Below are positions 1-13,600 of a stretch of 64,000 nt of DNA, piece after piece (within the stretch, counting starts at the first letter, position 1; each line of letters starts with the position of its first letter). The notes below the pieces were generated by a model. It was not told the DNA's origin and did not search any database. It saw nothing but the letters and a program-made list of their open reading frames with translations. A program made the translations under genes and the position numbers. The stretch spans positions 11,020,765-11,084,764 of the forward strand of contig JABBOT010000004.1 in NCBI GenBank assembly GCA_016165875.1, in the 5' to 3' direction. The stretch comes from Acanthopleura granulata (lineage: Eukaryota > Mollusca > Polyplacophora > Chitonida > Chitonidae).

Positions 1-1218
1 CTCCATCAGGCATTGTACAACATATACATTTTTGCATCATTTGACCACGCTGAAGATTTCCTGGTTACCGTACGGAGTTGGTTCAGCTATATTGTAGAAC
101 CCTTGATTTCAGTTCAACCATACGCTGCAGCTGGAGGCCTTTCATCAAGAGGTTTATCAGGGCTTTCACAAGCACCCACCAATCGTAAAATAAATAAATA
201 CTTTGATTTGTTATGAATAACGCCTTTTATAATATTGCCTTATAGCACACATTACCGATAGGTTTGTCATTGAGTTCAGTGTATTGTTGTGTACACCATG
301 AAGATATCAACAAAATTTAGTTGTCAAAACCTTAATATGATTATTGAAGTAATGATCAAGTTGTTGATCAAGTGACCACTATATATATATTGAAGGTCTT
401 AAACGGAAAAAAGCAAAAAATAGCAGTCCTGTACCAGTTGCACATGCATATATTCAATTGTCATGCGGATATGCTTGTCACATAGCTTCACAGTAAATGT
501 AGTCAAATACGAATACTATATATATTATGTTTGTTCAGATGTTGAGTAAATAAAGGAGCCGCGAAGACGATCGCAGACTATAACACTTACATGCAATATT
601 GGCCTTGATTATCTTATATTTTGTATCATTATTATGTGGTGTGTGATTGCATGTCTAAAATATATTATCTTGGGCAGTTGAGTGTCCTGATGGTTTGCAT
701 TGCGTATACAAAGTGTGATGAGGCGATGTAATGAGGGCCTGTGATGGATTATAATGACTTGATTACTCGCTGGTGTCTAGGTGTTAATTAGGCTCATCAC
801 TCTTCACCGAATGACTGACACAATTTACACAGAGTAAGCGACTGGTTACAACATAGTACACTAAACTACCATATGTCACTTACTTGTTGTTTTACAGAGA
901 TGATGTGGATCTAGGCACTATTTCTTTGGCATGAAACGTGAAGCCCATATTTAGTCATAAATCTAGATAAGGGGAGTTCTTTTATAACACAGATGAACAC
1001 AAAAAGCCTACCCCGTCCCCACAGTCCACCACTACCTCCATGGTAACGATTTGTTGTTAGCTGGTGGACAGCCGCCAGCCAATCGTGGAGCCCTAATCCA
1101 TGTATCTGTAGCTGAATTAACGTTTGTACTTGGAAACAATTGACGGGATCCCATCTCAATTACAAATTTGTCTCAATGGACGAGTCTTAGCTTAGTTCAA
1201 GATACAAAATCTTTCACT
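1..1218. other. Non-coding stretch, nothing identified
   Basis: No exon, RNA gene or transposon could be supported here. Open frames are short and show no family resemblance. Confidence 0.5.
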
Positions 1219-2000
1219 TACGAGTCAGTGATTAAATCGTTGTCTACCCGTTATCGATTGCACCATCGTCTACCAGTTATTGAATGTATCGTTGTCCACT
1301 CGTTATTTAATGTATCGTTGTTTACCCGTCGTTGAATGTATCCTTGTCTACCCACTACTGATTGTATCGTTTTCTACCCGTTATTGAATGCATCGTTGTC
1401 TATACCCATTACCGTTGTCTACTCGTTATTGATTGTATCGTTGTCTACCCATTAGTGATTGTATCAATGTCTACCCATTGGTGATTGTATCGTTGTCTAC
1501 CCGTTATTGATTGTATCGTTGTCTATCTGTTATTTATTGTATTGTTGTCTAGCTGTTACTGATGGCATCGATATTTATACCCGTGAATAACTGGTTCGTT
1601 GTCTATACCTGTTATTGAGTGTACTTGTGTCTATGCTAGTTGGGTCCAAGTCTGTACCCCTCATTGATTTGGTCGTTATCTCTATACCATACTGCTGTTA
1701 CTGATTCTATTGTTGTTTGCAATTAGGAAAGTAATGATTGCATCGTTGTTTGTAACTACCAGTTATTGATTAGGTCCTTGCCTATCTACCATCAACTAGT
1801 GATTATATCATTGTGTACTTACAGTTATGATTGTCTACCATACAATTTCGGATATTATTGCCTGCCAAACAAGTAATGACTGGATCGTTGCCTACTTACA
1901 GCTACTGACTGAATCCTTTCTACCTTCCAGATAATGATAGAATCGTAATTTACCTACGAACCACCGACTGAATCGTTGTCTAACCGTTAGGGAATGATTG
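1219..2000. repeat. Degenerate 26-bp tandem array
   Basis: Units resembling TTGATTGTATCGTTGTCTAC followed by CCGTTA repeat head to tail. The anchor TCTACCC recurs at 1444, 1470 and 1496, which gives an exact 26-bp spacing. Divergence rises toward the right, and scattered half-units (AATCGT, GTCTACC, TAGTCCACC) can be followed to about 2.9 kb. The array is old, since most units differ at several positions. It has no coding capacity. Confidence 0.85.
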
Positions 2001-2169
2001 GACAATAATCCACCTACCTGCCAATTGTCAGCCGTTATGGTAGTGCACCTACGTTTACAGCCTACATACCATGCAATGGCGTAAACCTGATCTAGGTAAA
2101 AACTAAAGATTAAGCCACTGACAACCAAAACGCCAATGACTGAACCATACAGTCTGTCTACCGACTTAG

Positions 2170-2345
2170 CAAGGTATGGGGGGGGTGGGGGCAGGCAATT
2201 GATAGGACAGGCAAGGCGCGGGTTCAAACCCGGCCCTCGACAGGGTGCTTTGTAGATTTCCCGATCATACTGCTTGTGAGACCATGGCCAGTGTGTCGCC
2301 GTTTGTGTAGTCTTACATTCGTTGAAGACCACTTGTTATTCATCA
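2170..2345 (+). mobile_element. tRNA-type SINE fragment (probable)
   Basis: A G-run at about 2178-2186 is followed by a pol III B-box-like GGTTCAAACCC at 2219-2229. The sequence after it (TGTAGATT, then CTTACATTCGTTGAAGAC) resembles the body of the longer SINE at 39,969-40,395. No clear target-site duplication was found, and the A box is weak. Confidence 0.4.
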
Positions 2346-5300
2346 TTGTGGTGTGTTCTGTTATCTGTTCTGCATATCTGTTCGTTATACGAGGGAAAGG
2401 TCATCAGTGACTTATCAATCGCTCCAGTTTCTTCCACACGTAAAACAAACAGCCATAATATGGGTGAAAACTTCGTATGCGTGTCGTTATTAAATCAATA
2501 ATCAAATAAACAGAAATAGATTTAATTGTATCTCAATCCACCAGTGGGTCAGTCATTAAATCATAGTCCACCGCCTTCTAATCGTTGAACTCTAGTCCAC
2601 CTTCATGCCTATCATTTAACAGAAGTCATCCTACCGAAAATGATTTCATTCATCTATTCATCTATCTCTGAATGATCAATCCGTAGTCAGCCTACCAGAC
2701 AGATACCCCCCTCCCGGGCATGTGAATTGCGGCTCTCCTCTTAACAACTTAATCCGAAGATGTACAGATCCAATCGTTCTTCACTTACCGTAGCTCAATG
2801 ATTGAATCGTTTCCTTGTCAAAACTTTTCAATGAATTAATAATCGTGATCTAACACTGTAACAAATAATTTAATCGTTGTTTCAAATGTCGTCCATCTCA
2901 GCCTATCGTATTCAACCTAACAATAACTCATTTATGATGATCTGTTATCCAACCAGTCTTAGTTTGTGGTTCAAAGCCAATGGTATGATTCATTCCACAA
3001 CCGTGCAACTGTTGCCCAGTCAACAAATACCATCATATCATAACCAGAAGTCAACCATAACCAGAAGTCAACCATAATCAACTCATATTTCATTTTGCCA
3101 CCCATCGTCATAGCTTGGAATGTCATGTAGCAAAGTGTAATATGCATAGTATTCTTTTTTTCCTTTCAGTTATTCTTCTTTCACATCTTTGCCCTCCGCT
3201 TGGACTTTCGGTTCGTATTGCCTACTCGGTGTCTAACTTTGTTGTGGGTTTTATTCTGCATATATACCGAGTAAAGGGAATAGACATAATCTTGTTCTTG
3301 AATTTGCTCGTATACGTTACCATAACCGCGTATGGCCTCTAGATGGATTTTACTTATATAAATGTCTATGTGTAATTGATTCCATCAATTAACTGGCATT
3401 TAACTAGTGCAAAGACAGATGCCGACATTAAACTGAAGTTGTTAATGCCCATTCAATAGCCCCAACCAAAGTTACTTGTCGCTTATGTGCGAGTATTATT
3501 ATGGCCATGTAGCCATGTTAATATATAACCGTTGGTTATTTCTCGCGGAATGTCTCGCGATCATAGTCAAATATAAGCCTAGTCATCAAACTCATATACA
3601 ATTTAATATGGCTTCTATAGCCAATGCTGTAAAAAAACACAGAATTGCCCCACTGACTGACTTCTTTCAACAACTTTATTTCATCTATTAGTGTTTAAAC
3701 AAGGCCTCAAAGTTGAACTGTTGGGTCCTCTCGCAAAAACAAATCTTTTCCTCTGTCAGAAGGTTCAATAAACGGCTAATAATAAGGTGCTAATAGCTTC
3801 CGGAATCTTTTGTATGTAAAAATCATGCTTTACTTTTGGAGACAATCTTTTGCTGATATTTTGTTCTACAAGATTCTCGATATTTATGGGATAAATGGGT
3901 GCAATTTAGCGATCATAATTAGGCCATTAAGACTACATAACTCCAAAAAGGATAAAATTACATGTTAGCGCCGTAAAGAAGTACTCGCCTATATGGTTTC
4001 ATGCACCGTTTTTCGGTATCATTCAGCTGAATGGAATTGGATTTGTTACATTTTTTATTGAAAGAGATTAAGTAATTGATACGATTGAGATGTAGGTTCA
4101 TACATTGCGCATCTTAATTACTGCGAATTACTGCAATTAGAGGCACGACGTGACATTCAAACCTCGCTGTACTTTCGCCAGTGTGCAACAGAGACAATAT
4201 ATAAACAATCAGTCTGGATTAAGCCTAGAAAGTTCCGGCTATAACAGAGGCTGCACAACGAGGAACTTTTTAAATTCCGTAGAAAACCGATGAGTTTCAG
4301 TGAATTGGGTGAAAAGGTGTTTGCAATGGCATTAATGGACTGGGCTAAAGGTTTGCCATAGTCTTATGTCCCAAAACTGTCCGTCGATTATCACCCTGTA
4401 ATGAAAGCTCCACCAACAATGGGCCAACCAAGGCAATGCCTCTCGCAGTTTAGGTTGTATTTACAAAGTATTGTAAATCTAGTCCTAACTATAATTGCAC
4501 ACATCAGATTGATAGCTTTTACAGTAATTATGACACAAAACGGGAGATTTCTTCTGGAGGGGCTTAGAAATTGCATTGGGAATGTAATATTATCGGATAT
4601 TAGCACAGAACCAAAAAAGAAGCAAATAAAACGCATCATCTCGAAAAGAGCAATTAACTAGCGAAACTACTGCCATAAACTCGGGCAATCCTTCAATGCG
4701 GGCTTTTGAACCCTGCCCGCCTATTCAAGTCTTCGGCTGGCTGCATTCCCGAGATGGTCTGCCGGTCGACCTGGCGGAAAACCCTGCCGATAATTCCCTG
4801 CTAGCCGGCTGCTGAATATTCCGGCAATTAGTGACTGCTCATTACGATTTCCATAACGAATAAGACAATCAATAGAAAATATACAAATGGTCCTAACTGA
4901 CGTCGCCGGGTCCACCAGGCGGATGGGGTGGGGGGTGGAGGGAATTGACAGCGTTCTTCTGATTTTTGTCTGTGTCAGATTCAAGCGTTGGAGAGCCGAT
5001 GAAACTATTGAGAAACATTTTTACTCCTGTAATATAAAATCGTGCTCGTTATACCCTGGAACTACGATAAGAGTTTGACTGTGTTTCGGTTGATGCAGAG
5101 GAGACACTCTACGACAATAAACAAACATGAAGGAATAGCTTTCACACAAAGGAAGTCCCAGCTGTGGTTATGGTAATTTTGTGTGCATCGAAAAGTTGAT
5201 TTTGTCAACAGTAATGGTGGGACCAATAGCGCGACGGTACGCAGAGACGATGTGCTTTCAGGGAATTTCCATGGCCTGTTTGGAGCTTGGATGTATCTAC

Positions 5301-8215
5301 ATTCATAGACGTGGCCATTGGGTCAATACAGTTCCTGAAGCAATAAATATGATAATTGAACAGACAGACCGCACATCCCCAGACGACTTACCTACATTAT
5401 TCATCAGAGGTCTTAGCAACTCTCCTGAGAACCCTTAACTAGATTTTCAAATTATCTCTGTTTATTCGCTCGCTCACACCGGAGTCCCTTGAGACGGCAT
5501 TCTGTGGGCTGTTCATTTTACAACCCCAGCTCCCAGATACTTACCTGCATCAATTGTGCAATACGACCAAACCACGCGTGTGCCAAATAAAAACGTACAA
5601 TAATGATACCAAATGATAAAATACGTGGATACAACCAGCACTTGATCGCGTTGCTATAGCACGCTTGTACGCCATGTGCATTATGGACAAATCCTATATT
5701 ATCCCGGATCGATATTCTGCGGTACCTCCGAGAGAACCGACTGCCCAAGTATTTGCCTCAGCCTGCCTAACAGACATATCCTTAAGCACAACGACTGAGT
5801 CCAAGCTAATCAAGACAGTTATATATAGCCGCAAGATGTATAAAATTCATTAACTGGAAATTTGATGAAAGTACGAGGTCTTTATGCTCGCTGCATATAT
5901 TGAATCCTGATTGTCATCGTATGGCTTGGTTTTTAATTCATACATGTAGTAAAGCAACTTGATGCGTTGCATGCCACGAGTAATCGGTAACACGTCTTTC
6001 CTAACTATCTTGAAACTGAAACAAAACCTGTGGAAATTTACTTTAACATTTACATTTAATTACCCAAGAGCCGTCGATAGAACATCGATACACGCGCAAA
6101 TCGCGACTAAAGTAAAAACGAGACAAAAGATATTGTGACAAATGATCCTAAATCTTTTAGTTGTCATTTCTGTCTAACATATACTTACCACTGGAGTTGC
6201 AAGATCGCTACAGTGTTGTATAAAATGCTATACGCATTATGGTACAATTTATTATTATTTAATTATTTATGTTTGTAGGTATATAAACAGCAGTATGGAT
6301 ATTCTCTGAATTTGTCGCTCGAGAAATTTAGCAGTGTAACTTTTAGAACTCTATCGTTCTTCCTAACACCAACGACTGCTAAAGATCTTACCAGAAAGGG
6401 TTCTATATATGCGCAAGTTTTTTTGTAGTATCTTTTCTCAGGAAAGTTATACTGTAAATTGTAACGTGTTGATCACGAAGTCAAGTGACTCGAGGTATTT
6501 CTTCTTACTTTGAAAAGTACGTGGATCTTTCAGTTGCAAACATAGTAAGCTTACAAGCCAATAAATTGTATAGATGCAATTTATTGTAGTCTATTTAAGA
6601 ATGTTTTCAGAAATACAGTGCCAACTTTTCAGAAATACAGTGCCAACTTCCTGCATTTAACGTATTCATATAAATCTGTGTGTCGCATGCATATAATCCA
6701 AGCTATTCAGTACCTCGAAAGAAGTTGTTATCTGAAGTTGCTGTTTAAATATTCGATTCCATTCACTATGTAAGAAGTTACATAGAAAAATATGCAAATG
6801 GCCGTGTTTTTATCTATCCATCAATACAACGGAAAATTTCGAGCACAGTTACTTAGAGGGTGTGAATACTGGCAGAGACTTCAGGGAAGGAGTGGGAGTG
6901 AGGAAAGCTGCGAGGCAAGCAGAGATTAAACCGCGCCCTGAGGGTACTTTGGCTCACCTCATAATCTTGTGTAAGGCGATACAAGCAGACCATTTCTCTC
7001 ATTCCGAAATTGCAGCCTTACAGACACTCCAGGCTTGTGTAAACGATGACAAATAGCCGCGGATCCATCAGGCGAAACCAATCGATCAATAAAGGAGAGG
7101 TCAGGATCTCAGCGGTATCGCTTCAAGCGAAGGCTGTCAATAGAACACTTCTTGGTCACTCGACCTTCGCCTCCAGTCGATTACAGTCGTCCGCTTCCTA
7201 TAACAGTTCCAGCCACAGTTCTCGCCTTTTACCCAGTCTACTTTGAAATCAATAGCATTCACACGACGTGCTATATCCATTAAAAAAAGAATGAATGATA
7301 ATATATATACAAATATATTACCAAGTATTTTTTTATATGTAGCAGACAAACAACTTGGCCATCCCCAAAGGGGTTAGAACTGCAAACACACAAGCAATAG
7401 GCCAGGTAATAATTTATATTTAAGGTTTTGAAATGCGATGTTGGATGCGATAATGGAATTAACCTGTGCCAAAACAATACAGGGACATTCAGACAACCAA
7501 CTATATAATCTATAAACTTTTCACGCAATTAGCTTGCTGTATTCTGAACTTTGCAGAATGTTTCGTTCTCAGTTATACAATACTATCTTTATATACGTGT
7601 ATAGGTTCTCCAAAACTATCCTTATGAAAAGACACGGTCACAGAATTCAGAGATCACCAGGAATTGGGATGATATCCAAACATTCGACATTATTAGGACA
7701 TCATTAACATGAGAAAGGCTACATTTAACCGATTAACCGTAGATCTTTTCTTAATGGCGTTTAAATCTAACACGATATCGTCCAAATCTTGTTAGAATAT
7801 TTCTTTTTCTTCAGGGTGAGGTTTGGTTATGGGTAGAAATCATTGGGTGACTGTTACGGTTGTACTTAGAGATGAGGGGATAACATTCTAACTTGATTAT
7901 CTGAATGGCATTGATCTTGGATTTTGTTTTAAACTCATGCTATCAAAATCTCATCAAAATATCCTTTCTTTTAATGGTTGAGGTCCGGTTAGTGTAAGGT
8001 TAGAATTAGGGGTAGGTTTTCAGTAGAAAACGCTAAGTTTATCCTAGTTTATATATAAAGATCCTTTACTAAATGACAGAAGTTTTAGCCTCTTTTTCAA
8101 GCTTCTAATCTACTCCATGCTTATAAATAACAGGAGTGATTGGCTATAGGAATGGACCGAGGTGAACTCAAAACTACGAGTACACGAGATCCAGTCGACA
8201 TTCATTGGATATGGT
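2346..8215. other. Non-coding stretch with no supported gene
   Basis: No exon could be supported. A short tandem duplication of a ~22-bp unit (CAGAAATACAGTGCCAAC twice) lies near 6608-6650. An octamer ATGCAAAT is at 6792-6799. The longest open frames lack family resemblance and have no convincing splice partners. Confidence 0.45.
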
Positions 8216-8604
8216 TCTACATGAGGATCCAAGGACGATTAAAATTCTGTCCAAGACACCAGATCCAATGGTGGTTTGGTGGATTTAGCCAGACATGAGG
8301 ATCCAAGGAGGACTATAACCCTGTCGAAGACATGAGATCCAACCTGGGCTTGTTGGGTTTAGCCAGACAAGAGGTTCCAAGGAGGACTAAAACCCTGTCG
8401 AAGACATGAGATCCAACCTGGGCTTGTTGGGTTTAGCCAGACAAGAGGTTCCAAGGAGGACTAAAACCCTGTCGAAGACATGAGATCCAACCTGGGCTTG
8501 TTGGGTTTAGCCAGACAAGAGGTTCCAAGGAGGACTAAAACCCTGTCGAAGACATGAGATCCAACCTGGGCTTGTTGGGTTTAGCCAGACAAGAGGTTCC
8601 AAGG
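8216..8604. repeat. 74-bp tandem repeat, about 5 copies
   Basis: The unit starts AGGACTAAAACCCTGTCGAA, continues with GACATGAGATCCAACCTGGG and ends with GTTTAGCCAGACAAGAGGTT. Starts at 8383 and 8457 give a 74-bp period. The last three or so units are virtually identical while the first is clearly diverged, so copies were added recently at the right side. No reading frame crosses it, because 74 is not a multiple of 3. Confidence 0.93.
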
Positions 8605-10369
8605 CGGTCATCTGTTTAGTTGTCTGCAACATCATGTCTTTAGGTTCTGTTTACAGAATCATGTGTTTAGATGAGTGATGCCCAGGATCTTCATTCTCTC
8701 TATGCAATGATCTGCTAAGCACAATCTGCTTCATTTCCTTCTTAGTCCCGTCTGCCGGGTCGTCTGTTTAGATTTATCTGTACGCCCATATTTCATGATT
8801 CTGCTTTACACAATCATCTGTTTAGATATATCTATACGTCCAGTTTCATGGTACTGCTTTGCACAATCATCTGTTTAGATCTAGTTATATGTCCATCTTT
8901 TTAGTTCTGTGTGCTCAATCATTTGTTCAGCTTTATACCAATACCTCCTTGCCCACACGTCCCAAACTGCTATATCTGAACATATAACCTATCAGTTCTG
9001 GCCATGTGTTATTTCTGCGTCTAAACTTATCTGTTCTCTGTGATTTTGCTTTATTATCTGTTGTACTGGCATCATGCATTAACATTTAATAGTCTACCTG
9101 CTTGATTGAAAAATATATCTAAGACATAAACAATACTGTGTTTACAGACATGCATGTATACTGTTACACTCGAGACTGAAATTGATTGCTCTGGAAGTGT
9201 AGTCAGTGAAAGCTGTCATTTAGCATCGTATGGTGATATAATTTTAAGTCTGGCCCGATAAAAGCGATCGAGTCGCGTGGACGGTTGCATTTTAGGGAGA
9301 ATTCTGTGCATACCAAGTTGACAAGAGTCTGTCGATAAGAGCGGATAGGAGTGGACTACAGACCATCTCTCCTCACTTTGACACCTCGGCTCGGCACTTG
9401 TCCAATCCTGTGTTTCACGGACCTGTCAACCTACCTCGGCCAGGATTTCGACCTTCGCCTAGGTTGTCAGTGGAACCACTACAGTCTGTCACACGAATGA
9501 TCCACTAGAATAGGGATCGTCTTTTTAACCCAGTCACCTCACGTACGCAGTTCACCATGCAACAAATCCTGAGGACACAGAAATGTTGTCGACGTATAGC
9601 AATGAATAATCATTTTGGGACAGTGTTTACTTTTTAAAGTCATCCCCCTATCATCCTTCAATAAAATTACTTGACAACAGATCAGTTGCAATTTAAACTT
9701 CTGTGATCAAAAGCTATGCATTATAATATTATACTTGAATATATTTGAAATTCGTCATATATAACTTTGTTTAGTATTCCCCTTATATCGCAACAAATCT
9801 ATAACAATCTGATTTTCTGGGACCATAGTTTACGTATTATATTGAAGTTTTTAATTCCGGCTTCAGACAAAGCTAGGTTTCTGGGGAGAGCCTGTACTCC
9901 AAATTGCACATGCCCATTGAACCCTTGCGTATTTCGAACCGAATGACAAGACAATTAGAGATCATGACTTTTTACTACCTTTCTTAAATCAAACACACAG
10001 TTTTTTCTATGTTTGTTAGATTGAAAATAATAAACGGTTATGGGTAAGCTTGTTTGTGGTCACTACTATAATCAGCTAGGTTGAGATTAGCTTACATAGG
10101 ATGAACTAATGCTCCCAGAAGTAGTTTGCCCAACGTATACATAGGTCTGCTGAAAGACGCAAGAAATCGGGACGGCTTCCACATTGTCTTTTTGCTTCTA
10201 TTTATGTTAAATTTCGCTTCACGAAGTGCTTTGTTGACAAATATGCCGTTATATTCTTTTTTCCCCAGACAGACACTATGAGACAGTTTTGTTTTGACGC
10301 TCACGATTGTTGTCCGATCATGCTCACAGGCTTTCATTTCTCTAGAGACAGACAGTCATTCGCCATACG
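8605..10369. other. Non-coding stretch, weak internal CATCTGTTTAGAT repeats
   Basis: Between about 8,610 and 8,900 a loose motif (ATCTGTTTAGAT plus a pyrimidine-rich ~60-bp context) recurs several times and looks like a very decayed tandem array. Beyond that nothing is identified. Confidence 0.4.
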
Positions 10370-10630
10370 ATGGGTCGAAATAGACATAGGCGACAATGCT
10401 CCTTTTTGCTATTTAAGAATCTTTTTGTGGTTTGTGCGTATTTTTTGCTGCTGGCCTCACTTCGTCCCGATGACCTCACGTTTTCTACTGACTGTCTTCA
10501 GGGCCTGGGCGTTTGGTCTCCACCTGGCAGAGTGTTCACGCCTTGTTTTCCTGTCAGTTCTCCACGGTGTCGTGCTGGCCTTGAACAGCCAAGTATATTT
10601 GTCTGCGATAAGGCCCTATTTGTACCGTAA
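10370..10630 (+). CDS. Possible small secreted cysteine-containing peptide (86 aa), weak
   Basis: I do not recognise this frame. It begins with a basic stretch (MGRNRHRRQC), followed at about residues 11-30 by a hydrophobic run (FLLFKNLFVVCAYFLLLASL) that looks like a signal peptide or signal anchor. The remaining 55 residues carry four cysteines and several prolines, with no paired-basic pattern that I could use. A poly(A) signal AATAAA at 10673-10678 lies 43 bases past the stop. An overlapping frame from 10278 to 10646 is also open, which argues that the openness may be chance. No promoter element, splice partner or homologue was recognised. It could equally be random sequence. Confidence 0.15.
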   Translation: MGRNRHRRQCSFLLFKNLFVVCAYFLLLASLRPDDLTFSTDCLQGLGVWSPPGRVFTPCFPVSSPRCRAGLEQPSIFVCDKALFVP

Positions 10631-10678
10631 CTGGTATATTCTCTGATACGTTCCTGTGCAGATATAACTACAAATAAA

Positions 10679-13600
10679 CTGATTTGCCTCGTATATTTTA
10701 CTATCCAACATAGGCGTGAAATGTTATTGCTTGTTTGTTGTTTTTTATTTTCATCAATCTCAGTGAACTACAACATAGCCCATCATTGCATAAAGACAAA
10801 GATCCAAGTGTATACATGCCGATAGCACAGTGGTGGACAACATACCGAATTCCTCTATGTACTTATCAAGTGTTATCATTATGATCACACAGACAGGTAA
10901 ATAAATCACAGGTGTGAACGACTACGTGTCACCTGAGCTCACCCTGGTGACCTGTTCAAGAATCTGCCTTCTCTTATCTGAGATTTGCTCAAAACCAGAA
11001 GAGGAGACTTGGGCGGTCAAGTGAGGCGCAGAGATAGCCACACATATATGCTGTCATATCACACCTCTAACGGCTTACAGAGCAAATATTCCAACAACCT
11101 ACTTAGAAACCCAATATCTAGATATTTGTTATTAGGTCGAAGAGGGGATTACAAATATTACCCAACAGGGACACCTCACAGGTAGGACCGGAGGAACAAC
11201 TCCGTGCCGCAAATGGTGTCTACATGGCCTTACACTCAAACACCTGAGACAGCCTCTGGTCCGAATAACTCTTATCCCCGGCAATGGCACGGATTACCCG
11301 ACATTCTCCACAGGTTTTTCGTGATTTATGGAGGCAATTATACTCCCCAGACCCTCTTTCAGATATATATATTTCAGATGTCATTGTGCAGCAAGCGTAT
11401 ATGGCATAAAATTCGTTCTATTTGAATGAAATTTATTCGGCTTTGTTGCTATAGAATATTGAACAGAGATCGATCGATGGTATTAAAAGATGTTACCTGA
11501 CGAAACCGTTTTATGGGGCTTCCGCTTCTATAAAAGTAACCTGAGACTTCGAATGATAGCCCGGTGGTGGAAGATACCGTGTATATGCTACTCTTTTCAG
11601 ACTCAGATTCTATCGCAAATAATGTAAATTTTATGTTACAGCAATATTCTGAAACGGCTATTACGTTGTTCATCTGGTTTTATATCCTGAACTGCACTGA
11701 TATAGGTGCCTCGCATCTTTCTTCTTTCTTCCCACAGTGCAATTTTACAGTTAAATGGCGTGGCTGATGCGACACCTCTCGTGTGCTGAACAGAAATCTG
11801 ACAACAGGGCACTGTGGCATCAGTGTGCCGAGCCATCATTACGGCATGTCACATATATTTGGGATAATCAAACACATTTCCTTTTCATATAACATATATG
11901 TACTTTGAAAAATTTTGAAGACATTCAGTTTAAAATGTTTTGATTTTTTTCACTTTCTAAGAAGTTACAAGGTTCCACAAATAGACACAGAGCGCCCGCT
12001 GCAGACCGACATCTGGCAATAGACATTAAATGCCAAATGAATATAGATAAACAATATTATCGTCTGCCTCTCAACTGCATAGGGTCCAACTGCAGTACAT
12101 GGCTTTTTGTGTGTTTCATATGAGCCTGGTCCATGCATGTACCTGGGTTTATAATGTGTTTTAGGAACTATGAATTACTTACAAAATAACCTGTGAAACA
12201 TCCACTTCTTCAGACAGGTTACCGTTTGGGTTTCATATATTTAACTGGACGAAACTGATATTATTATGTACACCTGGTTTAATTTCTGCGGGTAATGTTG
12301 ACATTGTTTCTATAATAGTTTCTCCACTGACTGATGAAAGTGAGCCATATTGTGTTAAAATTTGAAAATACAAAATCCCTACACATGAATAGTACTATGG
12401 GTTAGGGGCATGGGGATTGATTGGTGGCTGGATAAAAATCTGTATTCTTTTATAAAACTTGTATAAAGCATTGATGACGGAAGAAACAGTTACAAAGATA
12501 TTTCTATAACAAATAAGAGAACCTGATGGGTACCATTTCGGTTTAAACCAAAAAAAACGTTTATAATTAATACCTAAGAAACATATATGGCATGTATATT
12601 GAGTTCCAATACATTTATGGTATGAAACCTCCCGAAAAAGGCACACTGGGCTTAATCGCTTATAATCGGTCTAACAATAATTGCCACTTTACAACGACAA
12701 AGTAGTGGCTTGTTTGAGGGTTATCCTATTTCTGTTTGCTTGGCGGTGCTGTCGTTTCATTTTTAGATATTATGTGAACATGCTTGTGAAAAGCAATTTC
12801 AGCCAAGGAAGAGACAGGTCTATGGCAAATTCGAGCACGTTTAACTTCACAAGGACCAAGAAAGGCAATAAAAAAGTAGTCTACCTCGCCAGTGCAAGAA
12901 AAATAAAAACATATACCGCGTATATAGGATATTAACGAGTATGAAAAGGAATGGTTCTTTTTCAGGTAAGCGTCCACTTCGGAACGTCAGATCGTCAAAC
13001 CACACACAGATTTGTATTCAACAGAACCCGTCTTTCTTTGCTGTCATATGGTAGATATATAAAACTGGAAAGAAGTGAATGGAAATGGCGCGTATCAAGC
13101 GCTCTATCCTGTATTTATATGACGCCTCATGTCCCGCTGCCGTTCACCGGGTTTACGACCGTCAGAAGGAGTGACACTAAACCAATCTTCTTTTACAAAC
13201 AAAATAAAAGAGGGAAACTTTATGGAGGAAAACACCTGCATGAAATAAACTGAACGTCTCTATTAGCTTGTAAGAAATAAAAACAGTAAAAAGATTATAT
13301 TCAAAACTTGGATTTCTTTGTCACGAAATTTTATCATGTTAAATTAGGTTTTACATTACACCTTTAGCCATAATCTCAACACACCTGTGCAGTTAAAGCG
13401 TGTAATCCTTTTCGAAAAGATAATGTTGTCGGATTGATTTTAATATTATGACAGGCTAATGAGTACAGGACATTTGAACTTTCTAGTAACATTACCAAAC
13501 TTCTTGAAGGACAAATTAAGAATTGGTATTATGATATCTCTTGGTTCTTAATTCGTCACAAGAAGATCCCTGAATGCACATACACTGATTTGGTATGTAA

